64,000 nucleotides of DNA from positions 37,605,093 through 37,669,092 of the forward strand of contig OX393554.1 of the NCBI GenBank assembly GCA_947650365.1, given 5' to 3'. Made by a program: the position numbers and the translations under genes. Each line of letters opens with the position of its first letter. Within the stretch, counting starts at the first letter, position 1. The DNA is from Chamaelirium japonicum. Taxonomy: Eukaryota; Streptophyta; Magnoliopsida; Liliales; Melanthiaceae. The notes below the pieces were generated by a model. It was not told the origin of the DNA, searched no databases, and saw nothing but the letters and a program-made list of their open reading frames with translations. Shown piece by piece: positions 43,751 to 53,800 of this stretch.

Positions 43751-44764
43751 CGTGCCGACAGGCACGGGCATTACTAGTGGAAAATAACGCAAGGATTTGT
43801 TTGGGATTTTTTTGTCATTCTCTTTCCATCTGCATTGACCATATGTTGGACAATGGGTCTTTGAGGCATTATCCTTCCAGTACAGTATGCAATCATTTTT
43901 GCATGTATCTATTTTAATATAATCAAGGTCAAGGTCACGGATTATCTTCTAACACTGGTTGTAATCAAAAGGCAGTGTGTGACCATCAGGGAAAGCATTG
44001 GTAAGCAGCTCAAGCAGCATCTTAAAGGATTTAATACTCTAACCATTTAGACATTTTATGTGTAGTAGTTTAACGATGAATGACATTGTCATAAATTTAT
44101 TACAACCAGGGTATAGAATCTGATATATATGTATTATTAAGAATTATTGTATACCTATCTGTATCCGCATCTGTCCGATCTTGACCATGTACAGCGGGTT
44201 CATCGTCCATGTCAGCTTCAAATATACTTGGCAATCTGAAGGCAGCATTTATTAATTACCCATGCATGTCATCTATTTTCGTTTCAGTTTCAGTAGAATT
44301 TTAAGGTGGAATATAAGTTTCCTCTAGCATCTTCCATGTTCTATAACCTGGTTCTATACCAAATTGAAATAAATTAGTAATTACATCATCCCGTGATTAA
44401 TATTGGACAGTTCTGTGACATGTACAAGGACAACGAATCATATCCTCAAGTGTTTCTCTGCTAAATAGATAGTTGACAAAATGATTAACCCCATTCCTAT
44501 AATTCGCACTGGCTCTATTACTGTCAACCCAACTCATATCCATAGCGTAAGGTACCTTCAAATAAAATGTAAAGATTAATAACAATCAGAGCTAGAACCA
44601 TGTGCGATACATCACCTGATTGGAACATATAGTCAAATCACATATTTTAGTAAAGCACTTTTGTAAATCCTATGTCACATAAATCTTGGATGATAATGAT
44701 GAACTTGCACGTGTTCAAAATAATCACTCATGTAAGATAAGAATACCAAAAAATTGAATCATAC

Positions 44765-44765
<1 letters not shown>

Positions 44766-44841
<76 letters not shown>
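44766..44841. repeat. (TA)n microsatellite
   Basis: About 37 TA units in the CACTA, just upstream of the TNP2 start codon in gene direction. Confidence 0.97.
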
Positions 44842-44842
<1 letters not shown>

Positions 44843-46068
44843 GTATATAAAGTACTGATCAGTCCACCCTAACTAAATCTTCTATCTGGGAACCAAAAGT
44901 ATTGTTCTAAGCTACACTACCCACTTGGCTTAATTAACTATCCTGTAAGAGTATAAGGCACCATTATCTGCAAATAACCTATGATCTGCATTGAATGCAA
45001 ATGGAGCTTCGGTCGAAAATGTCTAATTAAGGTTTCTCCTCTTAGGGACGCGATCCCTTCAGGCACTAAGCATCTTGAGCTTGCCATCTTAAGCAATCAT
45101 TTTAAGCAGTCATGTTTTTATACTTTCCTTATATACAGTATGAAGGCTAATGGTGCTTTTGTAGTCTTGTAAAGGATAATATTAATGACAGCTATTAGCA
45201 TAGACTAATAGGCAAAGAATATGTAGTTCAAACTTTCTGTACTTGGTTCCACTTTAAACTTTCACGTTTTCATATTTTTCATAGATGAACTAGTAGTTTA
45301 TATTTATATATAGTATAAAGCCATGTGCTATGTATTTTAGTCTGTTAATAGGGCAAGGTTGATAGACTTGTAAAGTAAAATTGTCAGCAAGTATCTGGAT
45401 GACAGGACACATTTTATCGAAGGACTTCATAGGCTTTGTGTGAAATGGAGTGTATGCAGTAAAGGGTAAACGAAAATAAAATTAGATTAGGGGATCATGA
45501 TACATGAGATGGATGAAAAAATTTCCAAAGAAGTTTGTTGGAAGCAGCAGTAGCCAATATATGATGATGTTTTAGGAATAGAAATATTGATTTTTGAGAA
45601 ATATAGTATCCCAACTTGTGATGTTTTTCACCTACTTGTTTTGTCAGGATTGTGTGCACTTTCTCCAACCTCATAAGGATGCTACTTGGCTCTTCCAGCA
45701 AGTACCGCCAAAGAATCTGTTTTGGTATACAACACAGTGGAACTACAATCCCTTTGTCATGTATTGAAAACCCCATTGCAGATCTTTGTTCACATGTCAT
45801 GTTACTTTCTTTTTTCTCTACCAAGATAGTTATCAACATTCTTTAGGAAAAATCCCTCTTACCTACTAAGGAGGAAAAATATGCTCAAACTTTTCGAGTT
45901 ATGATCATTCTTATCTTCATTTTTAGTGTATATTTTTTTCTTTACAAAAAACACATTAACATCGTTCAATGCATGCTGTGAAAAGTCTTAAAAATCAGCT
46001 ATTTGTGGCATGCGTATATAGGTCGTAAAAAATCATATACAGCATGCATTGCGCGTCGTATAATGAGT
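44842..46068. other. CACTA 5' region without supported gene
   Basis: AT-rich. Open frames at 45495-45846 occur on both strands over the same bases, with no known domain. It may include the body of a small nested CACTA-type element whose right end is at 46081. Confidence 0.4.
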
Positions 46069-46081
46069 CCATGTTGTAGTG
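45965..46081 (-). mobile_element. Extra CACTA-type terminus nested in the CACTA
   Basis: The segment ends CATGTTGTAGTG; read on the minus strand it starts CACTACAACATGG. Inside it ATGCATGCTGT, GGCATGCGTATATAG and AGCATGCATTGCGCGTCG look like subterminal repeats. No matching left end was found, so this is either a truncated CACTA MITE or an internal remnant. Confidence 0.5.
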
Positions 46082-46539
46082 TACAATGGCATAGAAAAAT
46101 AAAATTAAAAAATTATCAGAAGATATTTAAAGGTTTATTTTTAAGAGATGTTTAAAACTAGCCAAAGAAAATAGAAGAAGCGTAGATGGGATTGTTACCA
46201 ATCCATACATACCTCAAGCGGCAAAATGGGAATGAGATGGGGCTCTCAAACCAACGGTAGGGTTGGTCGATCTGGGAGAGCTCGATCGTAGGCAAAAGAT
46301 CCGTCACGAGCAGCGGTACAATTGGCGACCGGGACAGATTGTCGATGAGGGATGGCAGAGGAATCTTGTAGCTAGGGTTTTGGCAAACCTGGATATCGAT
46401 GGAGACGATCGATCGATCTATTGATCGTGTGCAGGTCGTGGATGATCGCACGCGTATGCAAAAAAATTTCCCAAATTTGCAAAATTTCGCGCGGGTTGCA
46501 AAATTTCCAAATCGACAGCCAAAAATTCCATATCTGGCG

Positions 46540-46862
46540 GCCTGGATTTGCGGCGGAGCTCAACTACCCGCCAATTCCCCCTTCTTTTGTGGCGGAGCAC
46601 AGCTTCCCGCCGACTTCATCCTCCAATTTCGGCGAAGCGAACCTGGCCGCCGATTCCGTCGCTGTATTCCCATCCTCCTCTGCGGCGGAGCCGAGATGAC
46701 CGCTGATTCCCATCCTCCTCTGCGGCGGATTGAAGATGGCCGCCGGATTCCCATCCTCCTCTGCGGCGGAGCCGAGATGACAGCCGATTCCGCCTTCATT
46801 TGTGGCGGAGAGGAGATGGCCGCCGATTTCGTCGCCGCAAAATGATCAGATCTGTTGTAGTG
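46540..46862. repeat. Right subterminal repeats of the CACTA
   Basis: Seven or so imperfect units of TGCGGCGGAGCCGAGATGA, CCGCCGATTCC and CATCCTCCTC, period about 45-50 bp, ending in the TIR. Three central copies are nearly identical (46667-46790). Open frames on both strands across this block are repeat translations, not genes. Confidence 0.85.
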
Positions 46863-48725
46863 CTTATGGAAGGGGGGCATGGGTGGTTTTAGGTTACCAT
46901 GGAAATCATGAGCGAGAGTTTTTTGGAGAAGAAAACTATATGACTTCGTTCTTGAGCTTGGGAAATTGGCTTGGGATTGGGGTGTTGCTAGATCGGCGGG
47001 ATTGAAGAACAACGAATCGGGTGGAAACAGAGAGACACTTTGCCTAGCTCGGTTCCTATGCTTAGAGATCTTGGTGGATTTCCTTGTCATCTTGTTCTTC
47101 AGGTAATCTATATAAGCATGTTCTTGTCAGTGATTAATTAATAGAAGAGATCGCATAGCCCCATATTGGATGAACCACGTTATATACTAGTACATGCCCA
47201 TGCCTGTCGGCACTTCAGCGGGCCGCCTTCGGCAGCAACACACCTGTCGGCACTGATGTATGTCTCTGTTCGAACGGATTCCTCAAGATTGACACGATGG
47301 TTTGGGGCGGCCAAAATTTCAACAAACGGGTTTATAGTCGTTGATGCAAACAACGATCACGGGATGAACGACATGTTTAGTGCAGTTTCAATGGGTCGGG
47401 ATTTTAGGGGTTTAGTGCAGTTTAAATGGGTTGGGATTTGAAACCAAGGAGAGATCATGTGTTGATTTTTGAACGAATGGTTAGATCTATTCGGTTCATT
47501 TTTGTCCAGTCAGCTTGTCGTAGTCAGTTTTTTGTTTCGTTTTGTCTAGTCAACACAAAATCGACGTCCCTTGTTATATATATAGATCGATGTGTATGAT
47601 ATGTGATTATTTTCTTTTACTTTTTTATTTTTGTCATATCGTTATTTGTTTTGTGACATGCATGGTAGATCTTCTGCATTAACACTCTAGTTGGCAATCC
47701 ACTTCTACTGTGGGAAGCACAAATTCTTAACAAATTGATATCATAGCCAGTTGTGTAATTGTAGAGATCGAGATATATTCAATGAACTTAGCTTACAAGT
47801 TTACGGTGGATATATCATTTTGATGGAAATAATTTTTTTGACATTTGGTAGAGAAGAGTGACATTGGTGTTGGTTCAGTTATGGCTACACAAGGTTTTAC
47901 AGGAAAAGATCGACTATGAAACCAGAGAAGATGACAGATGCAGAATAGAAAGACATGGATCTGATGGCGCTAAACACAATCTTGATGTTCATCGGTGATG
48001 AGGTGATGCATGATGTCATAAACAGGAAGATGTCCATGTCTCTTTAGGTAAAGATAGAATCGATTTGCATGATGAAGAACCTGGCCAACAAGTTTTATCT
48101 GAAGCAGAAGTTATACAGGATGCTTATGGCTAAGGGGGTATCAATGTTGGAGTATCTAAATGAGTTCAATAAGATTGATGTGGATCTGACGAGTAACATA
48201 AGCGATGGCAAGGAGAAACTACACGCTTGACAAGGAATAATATCTGATACTTCTTAACTCTTTTGCCTCCATCCTATGAGCATCTAATGACATCGACGAT
48301 CACGTATGGGAAGGAGACTCTCAAAATGAAGGATGTGAAGGCTGCGTGTCTATCTAGTAAGCAGAGGCTAGGAGGAAGCCGCAGACTTCTGTTGGAGATT
48401 CAAATGCCCTGGGTGCAAGGAAAAAATATATGCTTGGGAAGACAAAATTATGTGGTAAAGTCTCTACCACGAGGAGATTGTATCCCCGTTCGCCTTGCCA
48501 AGCACGATGAATGCATCGAACCAATACGGTGCACGAATCAAGTGTTTAGACTCTGGTGCATTAGTTGTCTTACCACGTACTTTAGATAATCAATCCTCAA
48601 CCATGACGAAAAATAACTACTGGGCTAACTAGTTGTGTGGCAACTTGATGCATCAACGTGTAAGGACCTTCCATAGTTCGATCAATACCACAGGACGTTG
48701 GGTTACTCGATTGATGTTGTAGTTC
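46863..48725 (+). pseudogene. Decayed copia element with gag relic, copy A
   Basis: Beyond the CACTA the duplicated locus continues. TTGATATCATAGCC near 47738 is a degraded primer site. From about 47881 translation gives ATQGFTGK, then DMDLMALNTILMFIGDEVMH, NLANKFYLKQKLYRML, VSMLEYLNEFNKI, PPSYEHLM, TITYGKETLKMKDVKAA. This matches the UBN2-type gag of Tnt1-like copia elements (family pattern LYLKQRLY, HLDEFNKI, PPSYEHF, LEDVKAAL). Stops and frameshifts are frequent and no pol follows. The 46863-47180 part is LTR-like; it holds an open frame (47090-46560, minus) that crosses the CACTA boundary and is not a gene. Confidence 0.8.
47187..47588 (-). mobile_element. 402-bp non-autonomous Helitron
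   Basis: Read on the minus strand: starts TCGATCTATATATATAAC after host A; ends with hairpin GTGCCGACAGGCAT, GGGCATGTA, CTAG before host T. Unit B has the uninterrupted A|T site at 56060/56061 (ACGTTATATA / TGTGTATGAT). Its last 29 bases closely match the 3' end of the large Helitron at 43777, so the two belong to one family. No coding capacity; the open frame 47166-47441 spans the boundary. Confidence 0.93.
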
Positions 48726-48768
48726 GATCAATACCATTGTCTGTTGCCTGCCGATCAAGGATGAGTGA

Positions 48769-49620
48769 TGTTGAGAAAGTCCACTGGTTAGTCCTATATC
48801 GATAAAGAGGGTACTTATCGTCTACTTTATATACTCTCTGTGGACCTCTTTTAACAACCGGGGTTTTGGGGCGTGAGGGTATCTAATATGGTATCAGAGT
48901 TAAGGTTCGCCGTCTCCTGCTCCGGGTGCTCCCCACTGATCATGCTTGTCACGCGTGCTCTATGCCACATCGATGAGGGAGGCACATATCACCCGCTTAA
49001 TATACCCACTATGGACCTCCCCTTACAACCCAGATTTTGGTGCGTGAGGGTATCTAACATGGTATCAAAGCTAGGGTTTATCGTCTCCTGTTCCGGATGC
49101 TCTCCACCAATCGTGCATTGTCACACGTGCTCCGTGCCACATCGGTGAGGGAGGCAACCATCACCCACTTAGACCTCCCCTTACAACCCGGGTTTTGAGG
49201 TGTGAGGGTCTCTAACATGGTATCAGAGTTAGGGTTCATCGTCTCCTGCTCCAAGTTCTCCCCACCGATCGTGTTGGCACACGTGCTCCGAATGGGAGGA
49301 TCCTTGCCATGCATGCTCGGCGTAAGGGGGAGTGTTAACGGATAGTCCCACATCGGTGAGGGAGGCATCCATCACCCACTTAAAATACACGTTGTGGACC
49401 TTCCCTTATGACCCGGGTTTTGGGGTGTGAGGGTATCTAACATGGTATCAGAACTGGGGGTTCATCGTCTCCCTCCGGGCGCAGCCCCTTCCGATTATGC
49501 CTCGCTCCCCATGATCTACTTGAGGGTACATGGTGTTGAGGAATTCCATCGCCCACTTTATATATCTTCTGAGGACCTCCCCTTTACCGCCCGTGTTCTA
49601 GGCATGAGGGTATCTAACAA
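48769..49620 (+). repeat. Tandem array of TRIM-like LTR units, copy B
   Basis: Same five-unit array as 28203-29094, with the purine tract plus TGTTAACGGATAGTCCCAC start at about 49334 and TGGTATCAGAACTGG after it. Unit 3 is shortened relative to copy A. Noncoding. Confidence 0.85.
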
Positions 49621-50616
49621 GTGAGATGCACCGGTCTGCAGTGGGTGCAACGACCGAAGTGATCAGGTAGGTAAAGAGTTTGTAAAGGATGCTGTCTGGT
49701 TGAATAGTATTCTCCATACAACAAGAGCAAATACAAAGATAACTAACATTCACCACAGATCAGATGGCCAAGATGTGATCCATAATCTTCAAGAAATGTT
49801 TACCATTAGCTCTCAACACTCTTACCGAAATGGCTAAGTATGGACATGAACTGATACTAAACCAGTACTACTACTAATATAGCTGGAAGGAACCCAAAGA
49901 GAAAGTAGTGAGAGAGCTGTATGAGATGATCAGTACTAGAGCTCTAGTTGTGAGACGGGGGGTGTTCTATTGGCGGCTCATAATCTACCCCAAGACGCGG
50001 ATGCACCTGATGCGTCCACCGGGTTTCATCGACATGAGTCGGCCCTGCGACGGCGGCGCCGCCTCTCCCCCGGCGACATCTCGGCTGGGCTCTGCGGTGC
50101 TCGGCCTCTCGACCGTTGCGTCAGCCTTCACCTTTGGGACATCCTAACAAGATAACAGATGGTGATCTTTTGGTATATGAAAGGGGCTACGAGGCTGTTG
50201 AACAAACCTTGGTTGAAAGATGGAAGGATCTCTGAGGATCCTTGAGGCCTAGAGGCCGGACGTTGCATGGCTGAAGAGAGAGAGAGAGTAGGAGGAGGAT
50301 GAGGAGATGAGAAGTCATGGTTGGTTTGTTTGTAGGACTCGTGAGGTTTGAGAGTGGAGTTGTAGATCACAGTATTTGTAGACGGGAGCTATAGCCTATA
50401 GGCATTGAATGCAGGTTGGTATGAGCTGAGGAGACCAAGCTGGTGCGTGTGTCTGTGTGGCACGTGCAAGCCATGCATAGACATGAACTGGTCATCGGTC
50501 TGGGGATGGCCCCTTAGTCACGGTGCCGACGATGGATGGGTCTTCGTCGGGGGGATCCTAGGTTTTCAAACTTACAGGGGCTCCTACTTGGCGAGCTGTC
50601 ATCGGCGGCAAACCTT
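49621..50616. other. Unit B block without recognised gene
   Basis: Counterpart of 29095-30111. Open frames at 49908-50147 and 50128-50370 occur on both strands and correspond only partly to those of unit A. No domain recognised. Ends at the copia target CCGAA (50617-50621). Confidence 0.5.
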
Positions 50617-50621
50617 CCGAA

Positions 50622-50855
50622 TGAAAGCCTTTTGAGAGAGAGAAAGATTGAGAGAGAGAGAGAGAGATTGAGAGAGAGAGAGAGCAGAATGGCCGTTGAC
50701 TTGGATACTCAACCCCAAGCCCGGCGTTGTTTATTTATAATGAATAACAGATTACATCGGATCTCAACAGTTAACCCATATCACAGCTTTGGTTATTATC
50801 TATGGTTATCACCGTAACCAATGTTGTTACGGGAGATAACCACGATATCTTATCA
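50622..50855 (-). repeat. 3' LTR of copia element
   Basis: On the minus strand this is the downstream LTR. Its first three bases (TGA, plus 50853-50855) also serve as the stop codon of the polyprotein. Contains GA-rich repeats at its left end. The transcript's poly(A) site should lie in it. Confidence 0.95.
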
Positions 50856-53800
50856 GCCCCCCACAAGCTGATCGGCGGATCGGACGAGAAGTTTGTCCCG
50901 TAATGATTTGAACCGAGTCTGAGGCAGATGCTTAGTGAAGATATCTGCAAGTTGATCGACTGTTGAGATATGGCGAACCTCAAGGTGCTTCTGAATTACT
51001 TTCTCACGAACGAAGTGGTAGTCCACTTCAATATGTTTGGTGCGGGCATGAAATACCGGATTAGAGGCCAATGCAATGGCGGAGATATTGTCACACCAGA
51101 TAATGGGAGGACCGGGCACATGGATATGCAGGTCATGAAGAAGCATGACGAGCCAAGTGACTTCAGCAGCAGTAGTGGCAAGACTCCGGTATTCAGATTC
51201 CGTCGAAGAGCGAGCAACCGTGGGTTGTTTCTTAGCAGACCAGGAGACCACATTCCCGCCAAGCAGCAAGCACAGTCCGATAGTAGACCGCCGATCGATG
51301 TCATTCCCCGCCCAATCAGCATCAGAAAAGGCTTGAAGTAGAAGAGGGCCAGGGGAAAATTGGAGGCCATGTGAGATGGTGCCCTTGAGATAGCGAAGTA
51401 CCCGCTTGAGATCGGCGAAGTCACCAGTTGTTGGAGCATGCATGTGCTGGCAAATGGTGTTGACAGCAAAGGAGATATCCGGCCTGGTGACCGTCAAGTA
51501 TTGAAGCATACCCGCAAGACTCCGATAAAGTGTAGGATCATGAAACGGAGCAGTAAGAGCCGGATCCATACCCTTCTTAGAGGAGGTGGGTGTCAGGTAT
51601 GGCTTGCAATCAGTCATTGCTGCGCGAGAGAGAATATCAACAGCATATTTGTGTTGGTGCAGTAATAGGCCCTTGGCATTGGAAGAGACCTCAATGCCAA
51701 GAAAATGATGGAGGTGACCAAGATCCTTCATCTCAAACTGAGACTTCATCTGAGAGAGGATGTGAGTAATATACGCGGGATCATTTCCAGTGACAAGAAT
51801 GTCATCGACATACACAAGTAGTATGGTGAGTCGACGAGAAGTCCGTTGTATAAAGAGTGAGTTATCATTTTTACTCATGACAAAGCCCAAAAGTTGGAGA
51901 TAGGTGGAGAGACGATCGAACCACGCACGGGGAGCTTGGCGCAAACCATATAGAGCCTTCCGAAGGCGACAAACATGCCCTGGTTGAGAGGGATCAACGA
52001 ACCCGGGTGGTTGTTGCATATAAATCTCCTCCGAAACGAAGCCATGAAGAAATGCATTAGAGACATCAAGTTGTCGAATATGCCAGCCAAAGTGAAGCGC
52101 AAGAGTAATAACGACCCTGACCGTGGCCATCTTGACGACTGGACTAAAAGTCTCCTGAAAGTCGACACCTTCCTGCTGATGAAAGCTCTTAGCAACGAGG
52201 CGAGCTTTGTAGCGAGCGACTGAACCATCAGGACGTCGTTTCAGTTTGAACACCCATTTACAGCCGATGACGTTAGCCGAGGAAGGAGAGGGAACGAGGG
52301 ACCACGTCCCTTGCCGTTGGAGAGCTTGAAATTCAGCGGACATTGCGCGACGCCATTCCAAATGTCGATTAGCATCAGTAAAGCATGTGGGTTCGATGTC
52401 AGGAGTGGAGGAGATGGCTGTTAGACAGAGAGGGTGTTTGGGCTTGAAGACACCCACTTTGGAGCGAGTAACCATGGGGTGGCCAGGAGTAGTAGGAGTA
52501 GTGGAGTCTGCTAGGGTTGGATGCTCGTCGACGACAGGATCCGAGGGATTGATAGATGACCCGTGTTCTATGGAGTTTAAACAGGGGGAACCAGCGAGAG
52601 AGGAAGCACGTGTCGATGCCGGTAGGCAGGAGGTTGGGTCCATGGAAGAACTGTCAGCATGTACAGTTGGAACTCTGAGTCCTGAAGTTGTTGGTAAGGA
52701 TGCAGCAGTGCCAGAGTCTGATGAAGCGTCATTAACTGGACGCCGGCTCCTCGGCCGTTGGATGGAGGAAAGTCCCGGCCATGGTGGAGGACGAAGCGGA
52801 GCACTGGTGTTGGTTGTAGAACCTGATGGAGCAGTAGTAGGGTTGGTAGCGGAGAAGAGTGGGGGTAGGAATGGGAGATAAGGAGAGTGCTTGGAAACGG
52901 TGCGAGAGGGCAGGACAGCAGGCGGGTCAAGTGCAAACGGGAAGATGTTCTCAAAGAACCGAACATGACGAGAAATGAACACTATCCCCGTAGAGGGATC
53001 AAGACACCTATATCCTTTGGAGCGAGCACAGTAACCGAGAAAGACACATCGTCGTGAACGAGGTTCGAGTTTATGGGAGGAGTAAGGCCGAAGCCAGGGA
53101 AAGCATAATGAACCAAATACCCGGAGAGAGTGATAATCAGGGGATTGCTTAAATAGAATCTCAAAAGGAGATTTGTGGCCTAATAGGGGTGAGGGGAGAC
53201 GATTGATTAAATAGGTGGCTGTACAGAGGGCATCGGCCCAATAACGATAGGGCATAGATGCATGTTGCAGAAGGGTAACAGTTGTGTCAACCAAATGACG
53301 ATGTTTTCTTTCTGCGACCCCATTTTGCTCTGGGGTATGAGGACACGAGACTTGATGTAGGATGCCACTGGAGGTGAGAAGAGATGTAAAGGCAATACTG
53401 ACAAACTCACCACCACCATCGGTTCGCAATGTTTTAATACGAGAAGCAAACATATTTTCAACAAGAGGCTTAAAAGAAAGAAAAACAGAAAAGACATCAG
53501 ATTTATTTTGGATTGGAAATACCCAACAATACTTTGAATATTCATCAATAAAAGAGACATAATAGAGAAATCCACTAGCAGAGGGGACGAAGGAGGGGCC
53601 CCATACATCAGAATGCACTAAAGCTAATGGACGATTGACCGTGGACAACGAGGAAGGAAACGGGAGACGATGGCTTTTTCCGAGATTACATGCTGTGCAA
53701 CAAAACTTGAACGAGCCGATGAACGGAAGAGCCGATCGTTGCTGAAGAAAACGGAGAGTGCCGGTAGAGGGGTGGCCAAGACAGGAGTGCCAGACTGGAG

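Larger units (their letters stand above)
39927..43777 (+). mobile_element. 3.85 kb non-autonomous Helitron inside TNP2
   Basis: 5' end TCTATATAATAAGC after host A; 3' end has hairpin GTGCCGACAGGCAC (43752-43765), GGGCATTA, then CTAG before host T. Removing it joins minus-strand CGTTATTTTCCA to TTGAAGCCAAGACTG, which restores the TNP2 reading RYFP-LKPRLQRLF exactly. No Rep/helicase gene is present. The interior holds long CT tracts, a GC-rich leader-like region (40300-40900), two internal duplications and a nested MITE. A short ATG frame near 40690 (MSAVALPPSPSRLQNEEVGK) is in the leader-like part but unrecognised. Confidence 0.93.
37176..44543 (-). pseudogene. CACTA TNP2-type transposase, split by a Helitron
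   Basis: Start ATG at 44541-44543. Transposase-associated domain MDMSWVDSNRASANYRNGV, RETLEDMIRCPCTCH (44543-44400). An exon at about 44110-43779 has KMLLELLTNAFPDGHTLPFD, CKNDCILYW and NKSLRYFP, where the Helitron interrupts. The frame resumes at 39926 with LKPRLQRLF, then VMRHPADSEAWKNFDQLH, DGMNPFGNMSVSYSTW and EIDVYIQPLVEELKDMW (TNP2). From 39085 come DVMHIEKNVCEIILGIMM, SGLKSHDCHVVLQQLMP and KLGGLVQYRWMYFIER (DUF4218 part). After an intron, HPEGFIAEGYIAKERLTFC follows, and DUF4216 lies at 37571-37347 (VVLFKCKWFDVENY, YVLASQAMQVFYI). Several stops besides the Helitron show it is inactive. The family catalyses cut-and-paste excision. Confidence 0.92.
30299..46862 (-). mobile_element. 16.56 kb CACTA (En/Spm) transposon
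   Basis: Right end read on the minus strand is CACTACAACAGATCTGATC. Left end on the plus strand is CAATACAGCAGAACATAAT, the same terminal repeat with one change in the CACTA core. The right flank is CTT and the left flank TTT. The uninterrupted paralogue at 55740-55742 has a single CTT, confirming a 3-bp duplication with one later C-to-T change. It carries a TNP2 gene and a Transposase_24/TNPA-type gene in canonical order on the minus strand, subterminal repeats at both ends, captured host fragments, and a nested Helitron. Confidence 0.93.
28165..48725 (+). repeat. Duplicated unit A (contains CACTA and small Helitron)
   Basis: From CTGTCTGTTGCCTACCGATC onward the sequence matches 48730 onward block by block at roughly 90 percent. 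This covers the TRIM-like array, the 29.1-30.3 kb block, then, beyond the CACTA, 46863-48725 matching 55742-57180. Unit B starts immediately where unit A ends, so the two are a head-to-tail tandem duplication. Removing the CACTA and the small Helitron leaves about 3.6 kb of shared sequence. Confidence 0.9.

Noticed and set aside
46560..47090. 176-codon minus-strand open frame
   Set aside because: Runs across the CACTA right boundary into its subterminal repeats; cannot be a single ancestral gene.
49908..50147. RMHLMRPPGFIDMSRP, faintly like copia RT QPPGF
   Set aside because: The match is only a few residues with no flanking RT motifs in either duplicated copy.
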